Below, piece after piece: positions 1-5,362 of a stretch of 5,362 nt of DNA. A program made the position numbers and the translations under genes. This DNA is from Rhizobiaceae bacterium (lineage in GTDB: Bacteria > Pseudomonadota > Alphaproteobacteria > Rhizobiales > Rhizobiaceae). Position 1 is the stretch's first letter, and every line of letters starts with the position of its first letter. The stretch lies in contig JAGWJK010000385.1 in assembly GCA_028865845.1 (NCBI GenBank), positions 1 to 5,362 of the forward strand, given 5' to 3'. The notes under the pieces were generated by a model, which saw only the letters and a list, made by a program, of their open reading frames with translations, did no database searches and was not told where the DNA came from.

Positions 1-632
1 AGCGCAAGCACGCCACCCGTGTCGGCCCTCGCCAGGCTCTGAAGCTTGTGAGCACGCGAGGCTGGAATGAGAAGCGGTTCGCGGGTGAGGTCGGGGATGT
101 CGTCGAGGGCGACCGTTTCGACCGGATGATCCGCAACCAGACCCTGGGCCTTCTGCCAGGATGCGAGCGAGGGCTGTATCGCCGGCGCGGGCATTTTGGC
201 CGGATCGACAGGGTCAGGATGATAATCTTTGCCCTGGAGAACGCCGACTTGCAGAAGGCGGTGAGAATAATCCAGCGTGGGGCCAAGGATCTGCCCGCCG
301 GGAATATCCTTGAACGCCGCCGAGATGCGGCGGACGGTGAAGAGATCGGTTTGCGCCACGGTCTCGGCAATCGTCAGCCGCGGCTGCGTCGTGCGATAGG
401 CACGCAACAGCAGCACCGCCTCGTAGAGATCGCCGCCAGCTTGTGCCAGCGCAAGCGCGGCAAGATCGGGTTCGTAGAGCGATGCCTCCCCCATCAGCCG
501 ATCCACGAGGTATGGCAATCCGGCCTTTATGGCCTCGACGCGCTCACGCGTCACCGGTCCGAGATCGCCGCGATAGAGCCGTTCGGCCTGTTCGATGGCC
601 TGTTCGCCGCCACGGGTTGCTACATAAGCCAT
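1..632 (-). CDS. phnI: PhnI, C-P lyase core subunit (partial, 3' end beyond left edge)
   Basis: PhnI is the nucleosidase subunit of the cytoplasmic C-P lyase core. With PhnG, PhnH and PhnL it replaces the adenine of ATP with a phosphonate, giving ribose 1-phosphonate 5-triphosphate. The minus-strand frame from 632 is open to the window edge and gives 210 codons; the family is about 355-370 aa, so roughly 150 residues are missing. The start MAYVATRGGEQAIE matches the PhnI N-terminus (E. coli MYVAVKGGEKAID). Further matches are LLLRAYRTT, then RRISAAFKDIPGGQILGPT, DYSHRLL, and the region leading to the conserved LALAYSTQRGYG segment, which is cut off just after RADTGGVLA. The start codon overlaps the phnH stop (TGATG) and has a strong GAGGTG site 5 nt upstream (638-643). 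The C-terminal part, including the conserved histidines, cannot be checked here. Confidence 0.95.
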   Translation of the reverse strand, partial: MAYVATRGGEQAIEQAERLYRGDLGPVTRERVEAIKAGLPYLVDRLMGEASLYEPDLAALALAQAGGDLYEAVLLLRAYRTTQPRLTIAETVAQTDLFTVRRISAAFKDIPGGQILGPTLDYSHRLLQVGVLQGKDYHPDPVDPAKMPAPAIQPSLASWQKAQGLVADHPVETVALDDIPDLTREPLLIPASRAHKLQSLARADTGGVLA

Positions 633-1183
633 CAGAACACCTCGACTTTCGTGGAACGGGGAATACCAATCAGCGCAGCGGCATCGATGAGATAGAGATC
701 CCAACCCAAGGGATAGCGGATCGCCTTTTCGCGCATCGACCAGAAACTCGGATCGACGTTGCCGATTTCGATCGTGATGGAACCGTTGATGCCGGGTCCG
801 GACAATTTCAGCGCCTGGCCGGATCCGATATGGGCTGGAGCAAACAAGGTCGCGGCCGCGTCAGGGTAGGCCAGCGAGCCTTTGCGCAATCCGTTGAGGG
901 CCGAAACCTGCTCCGGCGCGGAGAGTGAAGAGGCAAAGATATAGTCCGCTTCAGCGAGCGGCGCCGGCCGAGACCCGGTTAGGGCAAGAGCGGCATCCAG
1001 CGGGATGCTCCCCATGACATGGTAGCTGCATTCGCGATCGATCAGGCTCTTGGCGAGCGGCTCCAGCCCAGCCGACGGCAAATCACGCACGAGACCTGGG
1101 CGGCTGGTAGCCCACATCAATTCTTCGAACGCGGCGTTGGAAAGAGCATCCGCTTCGCTCGGCAACGGTGAGAGCGAACTCAT
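632..1183 (-). CDS. phnH: PhnH, C-P lyase core subunit
   Basis: PhnH is a structural subunit of the PhnGHIJ core complex and is required for phosphonate breakdown; its fold is related to PLP-dependent transferases but it lacks the cofactor site. The product is 183 aa, against about 194 in E. coli. Family features are visible in order: an N-terminal FEELMWATSRPG (residues 19-30, compare FRRLLKAMSEPG), ALKLSGPGI (124-132), YPLGWDLYLID (157-167) and the C-terminal GIPRSTKVEV (173-182, compare AIPRTTHVEV). I chose the ATG at 1183 rather than the longer frame starting at 1261. It overlaps the phnG stop as TGATG, has GGAGA 7 nt upstream (1191-1195), and yields the family's usual N-terminus; the extra 26 residues would lie inside phnG and match nothing. 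Translation is probably coupled to phnG. Confidence 0.95.
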   Translation of the reverse strand: MSSLSPLPSEADALSNAAFEELMWATSRPGLVRDLPSAGLEPLAKSLIDRECSYHVMGSIPLDAALALTGSRPAPLAEADYIFASSLSAPEQVSALNGLRKGSLAYPDAAATLFAPAHIGSGQALKLSGPGINGSITIEIGNVDPSFWSMREKAIRYPLGWDLYLIDAAALIGIPRSTKVEVF

Positions 1184-1641
1184 CAGAAAGTCTCCATCAG
1201 AACTCGGGTTGCCTCGACCTGCCGCAGACGCTGCCTGTCGCTTTCTTCCTGGGCACCGCATTCGTCATCGAGAAAGCCGACGATGCGGCTTTCCATATGC
1301 TTGGCAAACATCGACGCGTCGATGATCGCCATTGCCATCGCATGTTCGAGATCGCGGCCGACGATCGCCCCATATCCCTCCACGTCCTGCACCGGCAGCC
1401 GTATATGCGCTTCCGATATGAGCACTTCGCCGAGATGGAAGTCGGTGCCTTTGACGGTATCCTTGAATGGCAGCATGGCGAGGCCTGTCCGGTTTGAAAG
1501 GACCGAAACATCCCCAAGCGTTTCCAGCAGTTCTTCGGCAAAGGCCTTGATGTTGGCCGGGCGGCTGGAGGCCAATATGTCGAGAGCCTTGCCATGGCCG
1601 TACGATCCGACGACCGGATCATCCTGTGTTTGGCTGGTCAT
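1183..1641 (-). CDS. phnG: PhnG, C-P lyase core subunit (divergent)
   Basis: PhnG forms the core of C-P lyase with PhnH, PhnI and PhnJ and is needed for the PhnI-catalysed coupling of phosphonate to ATP ribose. The product has 152 aa, typical for the family (about 150). Recognisable segments are the N-terminal helix region KALDILASSRPANIKAF (18-34), RTGLAML (51-57, compare ETGLVQI in E. coli), LGEVLISEAHIRL (70-82, compare the GDATLTRAAVRL region), GRDLEHA (95-101, compare GRDKQHA), AIIDA (105-109) and a terminal VEATRV (142-147). Between these blocks it departs from usual PhnG: the typical GGTG segment reads as KGTD, and the stretch after RL is unusual. The ATG at 1641 is preceded by AAAGGAC 8 nt upstream. 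It is the first gene after the only sizeable intergenic gap. The assignment is firm because phnH and phnI follow. Confidence 0.9.
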   Translation of the reverse strand: MTSQTQDDPVVGSYGHGKALDILASSRPANIKAFAEELLETLGDVSVLSNRTGLAMLPFKDTVKGTDFHLGEVLISEAHIRLPVQDVEGYGAIVGRDLEHAMAMAIIDASMFAKHMESRIVGFLDDECGAQEESDRQRLRQVEATRVLMETF

Positions 1642-1671
1642 TTATGTTTGTCCTTTCGAAGCGGACCGACG

Positions 1672-1685
1672 GGCTTCACGAAGCC
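1672..1685 (-). other. Small hairpin in predicted phnG leader
   Basis: On the minus strand this reads GGCTTCGTGAAGCC, a 6-bp palindromic arm pair around GT, or 5 bp with a CGUG loop as RNA. It lies about 30 nt upstream of the phnG start codon within the predicted leader transcript. It has no T-run after it, so it is not an obvious terminator. Its 3' arm (GAAGC) could pair instead with GCTTC at 1658-1662, closer to the ribosome binding site. The structure is short and may have no function. Confidence 0.3.
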
Positions 1686-1700
1686 TTGATCGTCAAGCAT

Positions 1701-1739
1701 AATTCATCCGAATGTTTTCTATATTCATTCGGATGAATT
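1701..1739. repeat. Perfect 14-bp inverted repeat; probable paired operator
   Basis: AATTCATCCGAATG (1701-1714) and its exact reverse complement CATTCGGATGAATT (1726-1739) flank an 11-nt AT-rich spacer. Each side can also be read as a dyad centred on CG. The right copy (1723-1738) is ATTCATTCGGATGAAT, with 7 of 8 pairs matched. The left copy (1702-1717) is ATTCATCCGAATGTTT, a poorer dyad. The two 16-mers agree at 12 of 16 positions as direct repeats, with centres 21 bp apart, two helical turns. This suits two repressor dimers bound on the same face of the DNA. A rho-independent terminator is unlikely because no T-run follows on either strand. The regulator is not in the window; a GntR/HutC-type PhnF or a LacI-type sugar regulator are candidates, by inference only. 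Confidence 0.65.
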
Positions 1740-1745
1740 GTAAAC

Positions 1746-2606
1746 TCATTTTTCGTCGATGCGGGAGGACGGATATTCCAGTTCGGATGGAGTGTCGGCT
1801 TGGCGGGGTTCCCGCAGCCATCTAGCCGTCAGAGCGCTGGCTTGCCGGGCAGCGGTCACATGATCGTGCCCGTTGAGAAGAGCGAACAGATAGCTGCCAG
1901 CGAATCGATCGCCGGCGCCGATCGTGTCTCCTGTTCGAACGAATTCCTGAGGCTCTACCGTTGTCGCGGTTCGGCCGTCGAAAAGAGTGATCGCGCGCGG
2001 ACCATCGGTCAGGACGAGCATTTTCAGGCGCGATCCGGCGATTTGGGCGGCCCGGTTCCATACGTCTTGGTTGTCGCCAGGCACATCGGCGCGAGATGAG
2101 ATGACGACATCGGAAGCGCGGGCTATCGCAGGCCGGAGCGGCATTTGCGACATGACAAGGGGAAGCGCTTCGATCTTCTCGACAAGCGATTTTTCGAGAA
2201 GAACGGCGTTTATATAGACGGCTTCGCCGACCAAAGTCCCGGCGGTCGCAAGCGGCATCTGGGTCGCGGCGGATCGGGCGAGGATCGTCCTCTCGCCGCT
2301 CGGTTCGAGAAGAATTTCGAGCGGCGTGGTCTGCCCCGGCAACATGTTTATATATCCGCAATCAAAGCCCATCGTCGCCAGCGTGTTGCGCGCCGCGATC
2401 CCCCTTTCATCCGCCATCAAGCGGGAGATGAGCGCCACGTGAGCGCCGAGCTCAAGAAGCTGACAGCCCGTATAATAGGCACCACCGCCAAGCTGTGTCG
2501 TCCGGGAGGTAAAATGGAGGCGGCCGCCCGGTGTGAGCGTTTCGTTCAGATGCCAGATTCGGTCGTGATTGACCGAGCCGACTGCGATGACTCGATGCCT
2601 CGGCAT
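1746..2606 (-). CDS. PfkB/ribokinase-family sugar kinase
   Basis: This is a predicted cytoplasmic kinase that transfers phosphate from ATP to a sugar, nucleoside or related alcohol; the substrate is unknown. The product is 286 aa, slightly short for the family (about 300). The N-terminal strand VIAVGSVNHD (6-15) carries the substrate-binding Asp15 typical of PfkB proteins. A glycine-rich segment LGGGAYYTGCQLLELG (39-54) corresponds to PfkB signature 1. DTIGAGDRF (227-235) is signature 2, with the anion hole and catalytic base Asp233. In signature 1 the Asn of ribokinase (GGKGANQA) appears replaced by Tyr45, so ordinary ribokinase specificity should not be assumed. The ATG directly follows the upstream permease stop (TAAATG), with GAGAAG as ribosome binding site inside the permease end, so it belongs to the transporter operon. 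It could act on the imported carbohydrate or on a ribose intermediate of the C-P lyase pathway. Confidence 0.9.
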   Translation of the reverse strand: MPRHRVIAVGSVNHDRIWHLNETLTPGGRLHFTSRTTQLGGGAYYTGCQLLELGAHVALISRLMADERGIAARNTLATMGFDCGYINMLPGQTTPLEILLEPSGERTILARSAATQMPLATAGTLVGEAVYINAVLLEKSLVEKIEALPLVMSQMPLRPAIARASDVVISSRADVPGDNQDVWNRAAQIAGSRLKMLVLTDGPRAITLFDGRTATTVEPQEFVRTGDTIGAGDRFAGSYLFALLNGHDHVTAARQASALTARWLREPRQADTPSELEYPSSRIDEK

Positions 2607-3452
2607 TTACTTCTCATCGATGCCAGGCGCCAGAGCATCAACGATGAAGCGCTGCGCCAGAAGAAACATTATGAGAACCGGGACAATGGAGAGCAAGCTG
2701 GTGGCCATGAGAGGACCCCACGAACGATCGGCGCTGTCGAGATCTGCGAAGGTAGCAATGCCGGTTGTGAGCGTCTTCTTGAAAGCATCATCGAGCACAA
2801 GCTGTCCCCAGAGATAGATGTTCCAAGCGCCCATGAAGGAGATGACCGACAAAGCCGCGACTGCCGGTAGGACATTTGGGATGCCAATATCGACAAATTG
2901 CCGCCATAGGCCGGACCCATCCATCCGCGCCGCTTCGAACATCGACGACGGCAGCGATCTGAAAGCCTGCCGCATGTAGAAGACATAGAAACCGATATAG
3001 GGGATCGATGGAATGATCATCGCGCCATAGGTATCGAACGCTTGCAGCTTCACGACGGCAATGTAGGTCGGAATGATCGCAAGCACCGTTGGGAAAGACA
3101 TGGTGGCGATCACAAACCAGAACAGCGCCTGTCGGCCGGGAAATTCCAGGCGTCCGAACGCGAAACCTGCGGGGACCGCGAGCACGAGTTTTCCGATCGT
3201 TATCAGGCTTGCCGTCAGCAGTGAATTGAACAGCCACATCCAGATGGGATGGCTGCTGGCGGCGATCGTGAAGTTCGAGAGAGTCGGATGTTCCGGCCAG
3301 AACCGTATTGCTTTGCTTGAAATCAGTTCATTCGGCGTAAAGGCCGAGGAAACCATCCAGACGAGCGGAAACACGGTCAGGGCGCTGATCACCAGCAGAG
3401 CGGCATGCAGAAACAGGCGATGGAGACTATGCCCGATGGCGACGGTCGTCAT
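2607..3452 (-). CDS. ABC carbohydrate permease, UgpE/MalG-type (CUT1)
   Basis: This is an inner-membrane subunit of a carbohydrate-type ABC importer, 281 aa, the usual length for the MalG/UgpE side. Hydrophobic segments are seen near residues 12-36, 76-98, 108-130, 140-160, 197-217 and 247-267, consistent with six membrane spans. The cytoplasmic coupling loop with the EAA motif is EAARMDGSGLWRQFVDIGIP (173-192), including the invariant Gly that docks on the ATPase. The opening hydrophobic segment ending FPLVWMVSSAFTP and the periplasmic loop before NSLLT are typical of the MalG branch. Its ATG overlaps the stop of the upstream permease (ATGA), with GAGAAGAGAG about 10 nt upstream, and the next gene abuts its stop. 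Substrate cannot be read from the permease; glycerol 3-phosphate-type, polyol or oligosaccharide solutes are all possible for CUT1 systems. Confidence 0.93.
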   Translation of the reverse strand: MTTVAIGHSLHRLFLHAALLVISALTVFPLVWMVSSAFTPNELISSKAIRFWPEHPTLSNFTIAASSHPIWMWLFNSLLTASLITIGKLVLAVPAGFAFGRLEFPGRQALFWFVIATMSFPTVLAIIPTYIAVVKLQAFDTYGAMIIPSIPYIGFYVFYMRQAFRSLPSSMFEAARMDGSGLWRQFVDIGIPNVLPAVAALSVISFMGAWNIYLWGQLVLDDAFKKTLTTGIATFADLDSADRSWGPLMATSLLSIVPVLIMFLLAQRFIVDALAPGIDEK

Positions 3453-4333
3453 CTGTAGTGCACTCTCTTCTCATTGATGCGGAACTGGAGCCAGGTTATG
3501 GCCAGCACGAGCACGATGATGATGACGGCGACGGCGCTCGCCTGCCCGAACTGGAAGAACTGCAACCCCTGCTGCCACAGAAAATACAGCAGACTTGAAC
3601 TTCGCCCGGCAGGTCCACCATGGGTCAGCACATCAATGACGCCGACGATTTCATCGAGAACATTGAACAGCGTCGTCACGGCGATGAAGAACGCCGTAGG
3701 CGTCATGAGGGGCAGGCTGATCGTGAAGAAATGATGGCGAGCATTTGCGCCGTCGAGCTGCGATGCCTCCCGCAACTCGTGCGGCAAATTCGCCAGGGCT
3801 GCCAGCCAAAGGAGCATATTGAGGCCGAAGGTCTTCCAGAACGTCACGATGCAGACGCACAGCAGGGCGAGATTCGGATCATTGGTCCAGGCCAGCGGCG
3901 GAAGGCCAAGAAAGCTCAGCATCTCGTTCAGCAAACCGTTCACCGGATTGAACAACCACGACCAGGCAACGCCTGCGACCGAGTAGGCGACGATCGTGGG
4001 GAGGAAAAGACTGCCGCGATAAATCGCTTGCACTGGGTTCTTGCGCAGGGCGTGCAGCATCACGGCGAGAATGAGGGGAAGAATGATTTCTGCCGGAATG
4101 AGGACCAGGCAGTAAAGCAGGGTGTTCCAGGCAGCGCTGCGAAAATCGAGATTGTCAAAATTCGCCACATAATTGTCGACGCCGACGAACCGGATGTCCG
4201 AGGACAGCAGATTCCAGTCCAGCAGCGACAGTGCCACAGATGCAATCAGCGGCCCGTAGAGGAAAATGGCGACGGAAATGACCGCTGGCCCCACAAACAG
4301 GTATGGGACCAGCGAACGACGATGGGATGGCAT
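3449..4333 (-). CDS. ABC carbohydrate permease, UgpA/MalF-type (CUT1)
   Basis: This is the partner inner-membrane subunit of the importer, 294 aa, typical of short MalF/UgpA proteins without the large extra periplasmic domain. It begins with a short cytoplasmic basic stretch, then YLFVGPAVISVAIFLYGPLI (11-30), the normal first span with the family's P..Y/GP pattern. Further hydrophobic segments lie near 70-95, 108-128, 155-180, 212-235 and 264-283. The EAA loop is REASQLDGANARHHFFTISL (188-207), followed by PLMTP. The ATG at 4333 is 5 nt after the solute-binding protein stop. I see no strong ribosome binding site there, so translation is probably coupled to the upstream gene. The C-terminal FRINEKR region doubles as the purine-rich ribosome binding site of the next permease. 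Confidence 0.93.
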   Translation of the reverse strand: MPSHRRSLVPYLFVGPAVISVAIFLYGPLIASVALSLLDWNLLSSDIRFVGVDNYVANFDNLDFRSAAWNTLLYCLVLIPAEIILPLILAVMLHALRKNPVQAIYRGSLFLPTIVAYSVAGVAWSWLFNPVNGLLNEMLSFLGLPPLAWTNDPNLALLCVCIVTFWKTFGLNMLLWLAALANLPHELREASQLDGANARHHFFTISLPLMTPTAFFIAVTTLFNVLDEIVGVIDVLTHGGPAGRSSSLLYFLWQQGLQFFQFGQASAVAVIIIVLVLAITWLQFRINEKRVHYR

Positions 4334-4338
4334 CGCAA

Positions 4339-5362
4339 TCAGGCCGAAACCAGCACGGCTAGTTCGTCATGGGCGCCCTTGAGCCCGTCGGCAACGGTCG
4401 TCTCCTTGAGCAGCATGCGCGAAACCCACTTGCGCCACACCGCCTGGCCTTCGAGACCACGTTTGCCGGGCCAGATGGTTTCAGCGGTCAGACCATCGCC
4501 GAGCTGCGCGGCAGCCGGCTTCATGAAGTCGTTGATCAGCGGAATGTCGTGATTGGACGTGTTGAGATAACCGTTCTGAGACCAGATCGTCTGGCCTTCC
4601 TTGGACGCACAGAATTCCAGGAAGGACAGCGACGCCTCGGCCTGCTCGTTGTCGCGAGCATAGATGGCAAAGAAATTGCCGCCGCTGTTCATCTTGCGCG
4701 CATGGCCCGGCAGACCGGGGAACTTCGTCGTCACGGCCTTCGCATCGCTGAATGGGAAGGTCACAGCGCCCGTCGAACTGGTCGTGCAGATAGCAAGAGC
4801 GCCGGACTGGAAGGCGGTGGTCTGATCCTTGTCGTTGACGGGAATCCAGAGACCTTCATGCGCTGGTGCACAATATTCGGTCATGCCGGCGATCGCCTCG
4901 GGGCTATTAAGCGCGAGCTTGCCGTCCGGATCGATGATAAATCCGCCGGCGTTCTGGATGAAGGACTGGCTGGTCCACTCATTGTTGGAGAGCGCGATCG
5001 GCGTGCGATAGGTCGGGTGTTTTCCCTTGAGCGCCGCGTCGAGCTTGCGCGCGCTGTCGTAAAGCCAATTCGTATCGGGTGTTTCCGGAAGGTTCGGATC
5101 GAGGCCTGCAGCCTTCCAAAGCTCGCTATTGATGAAGGTTATCGGCGTCGACATGGCCCAGGGAAGGCCGATCACCGCGCCGTCGATCGTCACGAGCGGC
5201 AGGACCGACGGCTTGAAGTTTGCGAGAATAGCGTCCGCCTTCTGGGCGTTGATCTCGCGCAGGTCGCGGGCGCCCAGTGTGCGCTTGGCGAAATAGCCGA
5301 ATTTCCAGCCTGTGATCATCATCGCCGGCGGACGACCTGCCGCGATGCTCGCCACGGCTTTG
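4339..5362 (-). CDS. Family 1 extracellular solute-binding protein (partial, N-terminus beyond right edge)
   Basis: This is the periplasmic binding component of the ABC importer, which captures the solute and delivers it to the two permeases encoded next. The frame is open to the window edge, giving 340 residues. Family members are about 410-440 aa, so the signal peptide and first part of the N-lobe are missing. The GTG at 5355 is an internal Val (reading KAVASIAAGRPPAMM), not a start. Family features include the segment after VLPLVTIDGAVIGLPWAMST, where the chain returns to the hinge; the AFQSGALAI segment (about 183-191); GGNFFAIYARD (about 227-237); ASLSFLEFCASKEGQ (about 243-257); and QNGYLNTS near 262-269. 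These match SBP_bac_1 / UgpB-like proteins rather than PhnD-type phosphonate-binding proteins. Ligand is unknown. Confidence 0.9.
   Translation of the reverse strand, partial: KAVASIAAGRPPAMMITGWKFGYFAKRTLGARDLREINAQKADAILANFKPSVLPLVTIDGAVIGLPWAMSTPITFINSELWKAAGLDPNLPETPDTNWLYDSARKLDAALKGKHPTYRTPIALSNNEWTSQSFIQNAGGFIIDPDGKLALNSPEAIAGMTEYCAPAHEGLWIPVNDKDQTTAFQSGALAICTTSSTGAVTFPFSDAKAVTTKFPGLPGHARKMNSGGNFFAIYARDNEQAEASLSFLEFCASKEGQTIWSQNGYLNTSNHDIPLINDFMKPAAAQLGDGLTAETIWPGKRGLEGQAVWRKWVSRMLLKETTVADGLKGAHDELAVLVSA

Larger units (their letters stand above)
1642..1745 (-). promoter_or_regulatory. Intergenic regulatory region with candidate phn promoter
   Basis: This 104-bp gap separates the kinase stop from the phnG start and is more AT-rich than the genes around it. 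Reading the minus strand, TTTACA (1739-1744) can serve as a -35 element. TAGAAA (1716-1721, 17-bp spacer) or TATAGA (1718-1723, 15-bp spacer) can serve as a -10. Transcription would then start near 1709, giving a leader of about 70 nt to phnG. The two dyads described separately fall in the spacer and over the -10/start region, which is the usual layout for repression. No tandem CTGTCA-type Pho box is visible. The promoter call is by eye and the elements are weak matches. Confidence 0.5.

Noticed and set aside
48..695. 215-codon plus-strand open frame at the left end
   Set aside because: It is antisense to phnI, whose conserved protein motifs on the minus strand are unmistakable.
1184..1261. 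Longer N-terminal start for PhnH at 1261
   Set aside because: The added 26 residues lie inside phnG, match no PhnH N-terminus, and the ATG at 1183 has a ribosome binding site and a TGATG junction.
1691..1696. TTGACG on the minus strand as a -35 element
   Set aside because: It is a good -35 hexamer, but at 16-18 bp downstream the sequence is GC-rich with nothing like a -10.
1701..1739. Rho-independent terminator for the transporter-kinase operon
   Set aside because: The stem is only moderately GC-rich, the loop is 11 nt, and neither strand has a T-run after the stem. The dyad substructure and position fit an operator better.
1642..1745. Pho box in front of phnG
   Set aside because: I looked for tandem CTGTCA-like heptamers on both strands and found none. 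Phosphate control could still act at a promoter outside the window.
2145..2870. 241-codon plus-strand open frame across the kinase/permease junction
   Set aside because: It spans the end of one well-supported gene and the start of another on the opposite strand, and has no motif or convincing ribosome binding site.
3620..4552. 310-codon plus-strand open frame opposite the permease
   Set aside because: It is antisense to a clear permease gene and its terminus. Its translation is rich in Arg, Gln, His and Glu with no recognisable motif, as expected for an opposite-strand shadow in high-GC DNA.
5353..5355. GTG as the start of the solute-binding protein
   Set aside because: The frame continues open to the window edge, and the protein would lack the signal peptide and part of the N-lobe; the gene is simply cut by the window.
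1..5362. CRISPR arrays, tRNA or rRNA genes, insertion sequences
   Set aside because: No tandem spaced repeats, cloverleaf-like sequence, transposase motifs or terminal inverted repeats were seen; coding sequence covers nearly the whole window.

Overview
The window reads as chromosomal or plasmid DNA of an alphaproteobacterium, most likely Hyphomicrobiales (a Rhizobium/Agrobacterium-like organism). The basis is high-GC coding sequence, codon choice, and close packing of an ABC carbohydrate importer and C-P lyase genes. The genus assignment is inference. All supported genes lie on the minus strand, so transcription runs from the right edge to the left edge.

Right half, in transcription order: the C-terminal part of a family 1 extracellular solute-binding protein (runs off the right edge to 4339); two CUT1/Ugp-type inner-membrane permeases (4333-3449 and 3452-2607); and a PfkB/ribokinase-family sugar kinase (2606-1746). 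The junctions are a 5-nt gap, a 4-nt ATGA overlap and a directly abutting TAA/ATG, so this is one tight operon. No ABC ATPase gene is visible in the window.

Centre: a 104-bp intergenic gap (1642-1745), the only non-coding stretch of note. It holds a perfect 14-bp inverted repeat. This can also be read as two dyads, each centred on CG and 21 bp apart, overlapping a possible sigma70-type promoter that faces the phn genes. A small hairpin lies in the predicted leader, followed by a good ribosome binding site.

Left half: phnG (1641-1183), phnH (1183-632) and the first 210 codons of phnI (632 to the left edge). They are chained by two TGATG stop/start overlaps. PhnG, PhnH and PhnI are subunits of the carbon-phosphorus lyase core complex. 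PhnI with G, H and L couples a phosphonate to the ribose C1 of ATP and releases adenine; PhnJ (expected beyond the left edge) then cleaves the C-P bond. PhnG looks more divergent than the other two.

Taken together, the window suggests a phosphonate-use locus in which a sugar/polyol-type importer and a sugar kinase replace or supplement the usual PhnCDE phosphonate importer. One hypothesis is uptake of a phosphonate carried on a sugar, glycerol or other polyol, with the kinase acting on the freed carbohydrate or on a ribose intermediate. The gene identities are well supported; the functional link between the two halves rests on co-orientation and proximity and is inference.
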